Assembly (NCBI RefSeq): GCF_900249755.1
Contig: NZ_LT976853.1
Coordinates: forward strand, 1,439,153 to 1,503,152
Direction: 5' to 3'
Length of the DNA: 64,000 bases
Source: Cupriavidus taiwanensis
GTDB taxonomy: Bacteria > Pseudomonadota > Gammaproteobacteria > Burkholderiales > Burkholderiaceae
The notes under the pieces were generated by a model. It did not search any database. It saw only the letters and a program-made list of their open reading frames with translations, and had not been told where the DNA came from. Below are positions 58,773 through 64,000 of this stretch, piece after piece. The first letter of the stretch is position 1. The number at the start of each line of letters is the position of its first letter. A program made the position numbers and the translations under genes.

Positions 58773-59396
58773 ATGTCCCAGTACTTCGAGATCCATCCGC
58801 TCAACCCGCAGTCGCGCCTGCTCAAGCAGGCGGCCCAGATCCTGCAGAAGGGCGGGCTGGTCGCGCTGCCGACCGACTCCAGCTATGCGCTGGCCTGCCG
58901 GCTCGACGACAAGGCCGCGGTCGAGCGCCTGCGCCGGCTGCGCGGCATCGACGACCGCCACCACCTGACGCTGATGTGCCGCGACCTGTCCGAGCTCGGC
59001 AACTTTGCCCGCGTCGACAACCGGCAATACCGCTGGCTCAAGGGCGCCACGCCGGGCCCGTACGTGTTCATCCTGGAAGCGACCAAGGAAGTGCCGCGGC
59101 GGCTGTCGCACCCGGCGCGCAAGACTATCGGCGTGCGCGTGCCCGACCACGCGATCCCGCTGGCGCTGCTGGGCGAAACCGGCGAGCCGCTGATCTCCGC
59201 CACGCTGCAGCTGCCGGGCGACGAGGAACCGCTCAACGACCCGGCGCAGATCCGCGCGCGGCTGGAAAAACAGCTCGACCTCGTGGTCGACGGCGGACCG
59301 GCGCCGGCGCAGCCGACCACGGTGATCGACCTGACCGGCGGCGAGCCCGAGCTGGTCCGCGCGGGCCGCGGCGACACCGCCCGCTTCGGCCTCTGA
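58773..59396 (+). CDS. YciO/Sua5-family threonylcarbamoyl-AMP synthase-like protein
   Basis: A 207-residue YrdC-fold protein. It has a KxR/SxN-type region (KGGLVALPTDSSYALAC), then RRLRGIDDRHHLTLMCRDL and KTIGVRVPDHAIPLALL. It belongs to the YciO branch rather than TsaC/Sua5 proper; YciO-type proteins can make threonylcarbamoyl-AMP weakly, and their main role is unsettled. Starts at the ATG at 58773, 69 bases after the PHP gene. Confidence 0.9.
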   Translation: MSQYFEIHPLNPQSRLLKQAAQILQKGGLVALPTDSSYALACRLDDKAAVERLRRLRGIDDRHHLTLMCRDLSELGNFARVDNRQYRWLKGATPGPYVFILEATKEVPRRLSHPARKTIGVRVPDHAIPLALLGETGEPLISATLQLPGDEEPLNDPAQIRARLEKQLDLVVDGGPAPAQPTTVIDLTGGEPELVRAGRGDTARFGL

Positions 59397-59472
59397 CACG
59401 CGGCGCCGCCGCCCCTGCCTTCGGGTGCATCAGCGTGCGCCCGGGCGCCGGCGGGCCGCTACAATAGCGCTC

Positions 59473-60138
59473 ATGGATTCCTCCCTTATCCAGACCTTCG
59501 CGGTCTATGCCCTGCCGGTGCTGTTCGCCATCACGCTGCACGAGGCCTCGCACGGCTACGTGGCCAAGCTGTTCGGCGACAACACCGCCTATGCCCTCGG
59601 GCGCGTCAGCCTGAACCCGATCCGCCATATCGACCCGATCGGCACCATCGCCGTGCCGCTGCTGCTGTACATCATGACCAGCGGCCAGTTCGTGTTCGGC
59701 TACGCCAAGCCGGTGCCGGTGGTGTTCGAGCGCCTGCGCAACCCGCGCTGGCATGGCATGTGGGTGGCGCTGGCCGGCCCCGCCAGCAACGTGGTGCAGG
59801 CCTTCGTCTGGGTGCTGCTGGCGATCGGCCTGACCTGGGGAGGCGTGCGCGAGCCGTTCTTCGGTGAAATGGCGCTGGCCGGCGTGCGCGTCAACCTGGT
59901 GGTGGCCGCCTTCAACCTGTTCCCGGTGCCGCCGCTGGACGGCGGCCGCGTGCTGACCGCGCTGCTGCCGCAGGGCATTGCGCGCGCGGTGTCGCGCATC
60001 GAGCCGTATGGCATCTTCGTGGTGCTGGCGCTGGTGGCCGCGGGCGTGATCACCACGATCTGGATGACGCCGGTGGTCAATGTGCTGATGTCGCTGATCG
60101 AGCTGCTGCTGCGCCCGATCGTGCTGTTGCTCAATTGA
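59473..60138 (+). CDS. Site-2-protease-family membrane metalloprotease
   Basis: A 221-residue polytopic membrane protein with the zinc motif HEASH (His23, Glu24, His27) in the first helix and the third ligand Asp156 in PPLDGGRV. About six hydrophobic segments follow the minimal S2P core; there is no PDZ domain. Members cleave membrane-bound regulators, but the substrate is unknown. A -10-like TACAAT at 59460-59465 stands seven bases before the ATG, so a leaderless message is likely; the frame open from 59425 has no support. Confidence 0.9.
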   Translation: MDSSLIQTFAVYALPVLFAITLHEASHGYVAKLFGDNTAYALGRVSLNPIRHIDPIGTIAVPLLLYIMTSGQFVFGYAKPVPVVFERLRNPRWHGMWVALAGPASNVVQAFVWVLLAIGLTWGGVREPFFGEMALAGVRVNLVVAAFNLFPVPPLDGGRVLTALLPQGIARAVSRIEPYGIFVVLALVAAGVITTIWMTPVVNVLMSLIELLLRPIVLLLN

Positions 60139-60149
60139 CGGGGGCTGCC

Positions 60150-60728
60150 ATGACGCTGTCGCACGCCGGCATCGCCGCGCCGTCTGCCTGGGTCACGCGC
60201 TGGGCGCATCTGCTGCGCCCCGGGGCGCGGGTGCTGGACCTGGCCTGCGGCAGCGGCCGCCATGCCGGCTGGCTGGCCGCGCGCGGCCACCAGGTGCTGG
60301 CGGTCGACCGCGATGCCGACGCCATTGCCGGCCTGCCGTCGGGCGTCGCCGGCCGGGTGGCGGACCTGGAGCAGGGCGGCTGGCCGCTGTCCGGCGAGGC
60401 GCCGTTCGACGCCATCGTCGTCACCAACTACCTGCACCGGCCGCTGTGGCCGCACCTGGCGGCGGCGCTGGCGCCGGGCGGGTGCTGGATCTACGAAACC
60501 TTCGCCGCCGGCAACGAGACCGTGGGCAAGCCGTCGCGGCCGGACTTCCTGCTGCGCCCGGGCGAGCTGCTCGAGGTGGCGCGCGCCCATGGGCTGCGCG
60601 TGGTGGCGTATGAGGACGGCGTGGTCGAAGTGCCGAAAACAGCCTTCGTGCAGCGCCTATGTGCGGTGCGCGAGGCGGCGGCGGCCGGCGGTGCGGCCGC
60701 GCCGCCACGCTACCGGCTCGATCCCTGA
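60150..60728 (+). CDS. SAM-dependent methyltransferase, class I
   Basis: A 192-residue protein. SAM-binding motif I is VLDLACGSGRHAGWLA, followed by VLAVDRDADAI (acidic tip for the ribose) and FDAIVVTNYLHRPLW. It resembles small tellurite-resistance (TehB)-type methyltransferases, but no substrate-specific feature is recognisable. The ATG is 11 bases after the site-2 protease stop, so the two share a transcript. Confidence 0.87.
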   Translation: MTLSHAGIAAPSAWVTRWAHLLRPGARVLDLACGSGRHAGWLAARGHQVLAVDRDADAIAGLPSGVAGRVADLEQGGWPLSGEAPFDAIVVTNYLHRPLWPHLAAALAPGGCWIYETFAAGNETVGKPSRPDFLLRPGELLEVARAHGLRVVAYEDGVVEVPKTAFVQRLCAVREAAAAGGAAAPPRYRLDP

Positions 60729-60865
60729 GCGGCGCGCCGGGGTGTCGGCGCAAACGGCGCCGCACGCGTTGAAACAGTTGGTATCAACCCCTGTCCGGGC
60801 AGCGGTCGAAGCGGCCTGCGGTTCCGGTACAATCCCGTTATTCGCATCCCGAATTCCCTAACGTT

Positions 60866-61750
60866 ATGACACAGATTACCGGCAGCATCGTTGCCATCGT
60901 CACCCCGATGCATGAGGACGGCAGCCTGGACTTCCCGGCCCTGCGCGCACTGGTCGACTGGCACGTTGCCGAAGGCACCGACGCCATCGTGATCGTGGGC
61001 ACCACCGGTGAGTCCCCGACGGTGACCGTCGAGGAGCACTGCGAACTGGTCCGCGTCGCCGTCGAACAGGCCGGCAAGCGCATTCCGATCATCGCGGGGA
61101 CCGGTGGCAATTCCACCAAGGAAGCGATCGAGCTGACCGCCTTCGCCAAGAAGGTGGGTGCCGATGCGTCGCTGCAGGTGGTGCCGTACTACAACAAGCC
61201 GACCCAGGAAGGCATGTACCGGCATTTCCGCACCATCGCCGAGGCGGTGGACCTGCCGGTGCTGCTGTACAACGTCCCCGGCCGCACGGTCGCGGACATG
61301 AGCAACGAGACCATCCTGCGGCTGGCGCAGGTGCCGGGCATCGTCGGCGTCAAGGAAGCGACCGGCAACATCGACCGTGCCGCGCAGCTGATCAAGGGCG
61401 CGCCGGAAGGCTTCGCCATCTACAGCGGCGACGATCCCACCGCGGTGGCGCTGATCCTGCTGGGCGGCCACGGCAATATCTCGGTGACCGCGAACGTGGC
61501 GCCGCGCAAGATGCACGAGATGTGCGCGGCGGCACTGAAGGGCGACGTCGTGACCGCGCGCCGCCTGCATATGGAACTGATCGGGCTGAACCAGGCCATG
61601 TTCATCGAAGCCAATCCGATCCCGGTCAAGTGGGCGCTCCAGCAGATGGGCAAGATGGCAGGCGGTATCCGCCTGCCGCTGACCCCGCTGTCCGAGGGCA
61701 ACCACGACTACGTACGCAAGGCACTGGCCGCCGCCGGCCTGCTGGCCTGA
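60866..61750 (+). CDS. dapA: 4-hydroxy-tetrahydrodipicolinate synthase
   Basis: A 294-residue aldolase, first committed step of lysine and diaminopimelate synthesis. Schiff-base Lys163 lies in GVKEATGN, Tyr135 in LLYNVPGRT, and Thr46-Thr47 in VGTTGESPT. All catalytic residues are intact. A -10-like TACAAT lies at 60828-60833. It is followed by bamC, the arrangement found in E. coli. Confidence 0.97.
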   Translation: MTQITGSIVAIVTPMHEDGSLDFPALRALVDWHVAEGTDAIVIVGTTGESPTVTVEEHCELVRVAVEQAGKRIPIIAGTGGNSTKEAIELTAFAKKVGADASLQVVPYYNKPTQEGMYRHFRTIAEAVDLPVLLYNVPGRTVADMSNETILRLAQVPGIVGVKEATGNIDRAAQLIKGAPEGFAIYSGDDPTAVALILLGGHGNISVTANVAPRKMHEMCAAALKGDVVTARRLHMELIGLNQAMFIEANPIPVKWALQQMGKMAGGIRLPLTPLSEGNHDYVRKALAAAGLLA

Positions 61751-61799
61751 TCTTTCGCGGCGTCCTGCTGTCCGCCTTATCTACTAGGATTGCGTGTCA

Positions 61800-63062
61800 A
61801 TGAAACTGAAGCTTAACCGCCGCGGCGCGACGCAAGTCCGCCGCGCCGCCCTGGTTGTGCCCGTGCTCGCCGCCGGTGTGCTGACCGGCTGCAGCAGCCT
61901 CAACGAGGCCATGCAGCCCGACAAGATCGACTACAAGTCGTCCGCCTCGAAGCGCACGCCCACGCTGGACGTGCCGCCCGACCTGACCAAGCTGGAAGGC
62001 GACCGCCGCTATTCGGTGCCCGATGCGAACGGCACCTCGACGCTGTCGACGTACAGCCAGGCCACCAAGGTGCGCGAGCAATCGCCGACCGAAAACGTGC
62101 TGCCGTCGGCGCAGGGCATCCGCATGGAGCGCGACGGCAACCAGCGCTGGCTGGTGATCAGCAACGGCATGCGCGGCGACCAGCTGTGGCAGCAACTGCG
62201 CGGCTTCTGGCAGGAAAGCGGTTTCCTGCTGGTGCAGGACTCGCCCGAGACCGGCATCATGGAAACCGACTGGGCCGAGAACCGCGCCAAGATTCCGCAG
62301 GACATCATCCGCAACACCATCGGCAAGGTGTTCGACGGCCTGTACTCGACCTCGGAGCGCGACAAGTTCCGCACCCGTGTCGAGCGCGCGCAGAACGGCA
62401 CGCTGGAAGTCTTCATCAGCCACCGCGGCGCGCAGGAGCAGCTGACCGGCATCGACAAGTCGAGCACGGTCTGGACCCCGCGCCCGGCCGATCCTGAACT
62501 GGAAGCCGAATTCCTGTCGCGCCTGGCCCAGCGCCTCGGCGTGCAGAAGGAGCAGGCCGACCGCATGGCCAAGAACCCGGCGCCGGCCGGCAATGCCGCC
62601 GCCGCTACGGGCACTGCCCCCGGCAGCGCGGCTGCGGCCGGTGCGGCCGCCGGTGCCACTGCCGGTGCCGCTGCCGGCGCCGAAGGCGCCGCGCCGAACA
62701 AGTCGTACCTGGCCCAGGTCAACGGCGCCCCGGCGCTGCAGCTGCCCGAGCCGTTCGACCGCGCCTGGCGCTCGGTGGGCCTGTCGCTGGACCGCGTCAA
62801 CTTCACCGTCGAAGACCGCGATCGCGCGCAAGGGCTGTACTACGTGCGCTATGTCGACCCGCGCAACACGGTCGACAACCGCGGCTTCTTCTCCAAGCTG
62901 TTCACCAAGCCGGACGATCCCAAGACCGCCAAGAAGTACCGCGTCTCGCTCAAGGGCACGGGCAGCGGCACGCTGGTGACGGTGCTCAACGACGCCGGCC
63001 AGCCCGAGAACGGCGAAGTCGGCAAGCGCATCCTGTCGCTGCTCGACGAGCAACTGCACTGA
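61800..63062 (+). CDS. bamC: Outer-membrane assembly lipoprotein BamC
   Basis: A 420-residue lipoprotein of the BAM complex. The signal sequence ends in VLTGC (lipidated Cys31) and is followed by the unstructured N-terminal segment with DYKSSASKRTPTLDVPPDL. The two helix-grip domains are separated by an Ala/Gly/Thr-rich linker (about 260-300) longer than in E. coli. AGGA at 61786-61789 fits the ATG at 61800; a GTG at 61794 is too close. Same strand and 49 bases after dapA, as in E. coli. Confidence 0.92.
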   Translation: MKLKLNRRGATQVRRAALVVPVLAAGVLTGCSSLNEAMQPDKIDYKSSASKRTPTLDVPPDLTKLEGDRRYSVPDANGTSTLSTYSQATKVREQSPTENVLPSAQGIRMERDGNQRWLVISNGMRGDQLWQQLRGFWQESGFLLVQDSPETGIMETDWAENRAKIPQDIIRNTIGKVFDGLYSTSERDKFRTRVERAQNGTLEVFISHRGAQEQLTGIDKSSTVWTPRPADPELEAEFLSRLAQRLGVQKEQADRMAKNPAPAGNAAAATGTAPGSAAAAGAAAGATAGAAAGAEGAAPNKSYLAQVNGAPALQLPEPFDRAWRSVGLSLDRVNFTVEDRDRAQGLYYVRYVDPRNTVDNRGFFSKLFTKPDDPKTAKKYRVSLKGTGSGTLVTVLNDAGQPENGEVGKRILSLLDEQLH

Positions 63063-63129
63063 GCCGGCGCATGATTGCTGGCTTGCCAGCCGGCCGTCCT
63101 GGCCGGTGCCTGGCGGGGAGGGCGCGGCC

Positions 63130-63918
63130 ATGATGCGCTTCGCCTTCCTCGGCAGCGGCAGCGAGGGCAACTCGCTGCTGATCGAATCCCGCGAAGACAC
63201 CACCACCACCCGCGTGCTGCTGGACTGCGGCTTCGGCATCCGCGAGACCGCCCGGCGCCTGGAGCGCCTGGGCGTCACGCCGGATCAGCTCGACGCCGTG
63301 CTGGTCACGCACGAGCATGGCGACCATGTCGGTTCGGCCTATGCGTTTGCCGCGCGCCATCGCCTGACGGTCTACACCAGCCACGGCACCTGGCTGGCCA
63401 CCTCGCACCTGCGCGGCGCCGACGTGGCCGACGTGCGGGTTTGCTGCGCCGACCATGGCTTTGCCGTCGGCGGCTTGCAGGTGCTGCCCTACACCGTGCC
63501 GCACGACGCGCGCGAGCCGCTGCAGTTCGTGCTGTCGGACGGGCAGGCGCGGCTGGGCGTGCTGACCGATGCGGGCATGGAAACGCCTTACGTGACCGCG
63601 CGCCTGGCGGGCGTGGATGCGCTGGTGCTGGAATGCAACCATGACCGCGAGATGCTGCGCAATTCCGTCTATCCGGCCTCGCTCAAGCGGCGCATCGGCG
63701 GCGACTTCGGCCACCTGGCCAATGAAGTGGCGGCCAGCATCCTGGCGCAGGTGGCCCACGACGGGCTGAACCGCGTGGTGGCGGCCCATCTGAGCAAGCA
63801 GAACAATACGCGCGAGCTGGCCACCGGGGCGCTGGCAGCTGCTTTGGGCGCCAGGCCGAGCGAGGTGCTGGTGGCAGAGCAGGACGAAGGCCTGGCGTGG
63901 CAGGCGGTGCGGGCCTGA
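63130..63918 (+). CDS. MBL-fold metallohydrolase (YycJ/WalJ-like)
   Basis: A 262-residue metallo-beta-lactamase-fold protein with the zinc motif THEHGDH (His61, His63, Asp65, His66), further ligands in TVPHDA and LTDAGM, and a C-terminal AAHLSKQNNT motif. This AHLSxxNN pattern is typical of the YycJ/VicX group, related to RNase J/exonuclease-like enzymes. It may be a 5'-3' exonuclease, but that is inference. GGGGAGGG precedes the ATG at 63130. It is probably last in the dapA-bamC transcript. Confidence 0.9.
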   Translation: MMRFAFLGSGSEGNSLLIESREDTTTTRVLLDCGFGIRETARRLERLGVTPDQLDAVLVTHEHGDHVGSAYAFAARHRLTVYTSHGTWLATSHLRGADVADVRVCCADHGFAVGGLQVLPYTVPHDAREPLQFVLSDGQARLGVLTDAGMETPYVTARLAGVDALVLECNHDREMLRNSVYPASLKRRIGGDFGHLANEVAASILAQVAHDGLNRVVAAHLSKQNNTRELATGALAAALGARPSEVLVAEQDEGLAWQAVRA

Positions 63919-63966
63919 AGGCCGGCGGAACGGGGGCAGGAGCGCGCGGTGGCGCGTCCCCAAAAC

Positions 63967-63995
63967 AAAAAACCGGCCCGAAGGCCGGTTTTTTT
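63967..63995 (+). terminator. Intrinsic terminator at the right edge of the window
   Basis: AAAAAACCGGCC pairs with GGCCGGTTTTTT around a CGAA loop, with a T-run after it. It ends the transcript leaving the MBL-fold gene. Confidence 0.9.
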
Positions 63996-64000
63996 ATCGG

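Noticed and set aside
62560..62700. Tandem repeat in bamC
   Set aside because: The GCC/GGC-rich stretch encodes an Ala/Gly/Thr linker between two domains; it is simple composition rather than a true DNA repeat unit.

Overview
The window looks like a piece of a Cupriavidus/Ralstonia-type chromosome (Betaproteobacteria, Burkholderiales). The DNA is GC-rich with GC-rich third codon positions. It carries an intracellular poly(3-hydroxybutyrate) depolymerase that closely matches my memory of the Cupriavidus necator enzyme, Entner-Doudoroff genes, a complete isc operon, and the gene order pyrG-kdsA-DUF1330-eno-ftsB. Almost all of it is coding. I found no tRNA, rRNA, CRISPR array, insertion sequence, integrase or phage gene, so this is core chromosome rather than a mobile island. 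Assignment is from reading protein sequences, motifs and family knowledge, with no database search.

Layout. 1-2.1 kb: DUF1841 gene (partial), EamA exporter, RutE-like nitroreductase. 2.1-6.2 kb: a minus-strand operon of Baeyer-Villiger-type monooxygenase, membrane-anchored alpha/beta hydrolase and a COQ4 homologue, divergent from a TetR regulator with two matching inverted repeats between them. 6.1-11.4 kb: nth and an RnfB-like ferredoxin, a second TetR regulator, phaZ and tyrB. 11.5-17 kb: uvrB, two small unknown genes, a low-molecular-weight tyrosine phosphatase and a large Gcr-family membrane protein. 17-23.2 kb: iscRSUA-DUF3565-hscBA-fdx-iscX behind two type-1 IscR boxes, with a possible internal terminator before hscB. 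23.3-36.4 kb: lysS, an SDR and prfB (with its programmed frameshift), an amidase-activator-like lipoprotein, recJ, a COG4255 gene, lolCD, tatD and comEC. 36.4-40.1 kb: hexR divergent from edd with paired TGTAGA-N3-TCTACA operators, then gntK. 40.4-45.6 kb: circularly permuted ATP-grasp, alpha-E, transglutaminase and the proteasome-like peptidase Anbu, followed by an alpha/beta hydrolase. 45.7-50.6 kb: pyrG, kdsA, DUF1330, eno, ftsB. 50.6-55.6 kb: a Trp/Gly-rich lipoprotein, hslO, a gamma-carbonic-anhydrase-like protein, a DUF455 protein and an AMP-forming acyl-CoA synthetase. 55.7-64 kb: alpha/beta hydrolase, FAD-dependent ferredoxin-NADP reductase, PHP phosphatase, YciO-like protein, site-2 protease, methyltransferase, dapA, bamC and an MBL-fold hydrolase.

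How parts fit together. The isc block builds and delivers Fe-S clusters and is predicted to repress itself through IscR. The hexR/edd/gntK block feeds gluconate into the Entner-Doudoroff route under HexR control. The ATP-grasp/alpha-E/transglutaminase/Anbu block is the least understood. It is a recurring set in proteobacteria, proposed to make and break peptide or isopeptide bonds on an unknown substrate, and is the best candidate here for an incompletely described system.

Regulatory readings (operators, -10 boxes, hairpins) come from visual matching and are predictions. Two families of short dispersed palindromes sit between genes. Several genes have a -10-like hexamer only 6-9 bases before the start codon, which suggests leaderless transcripts.
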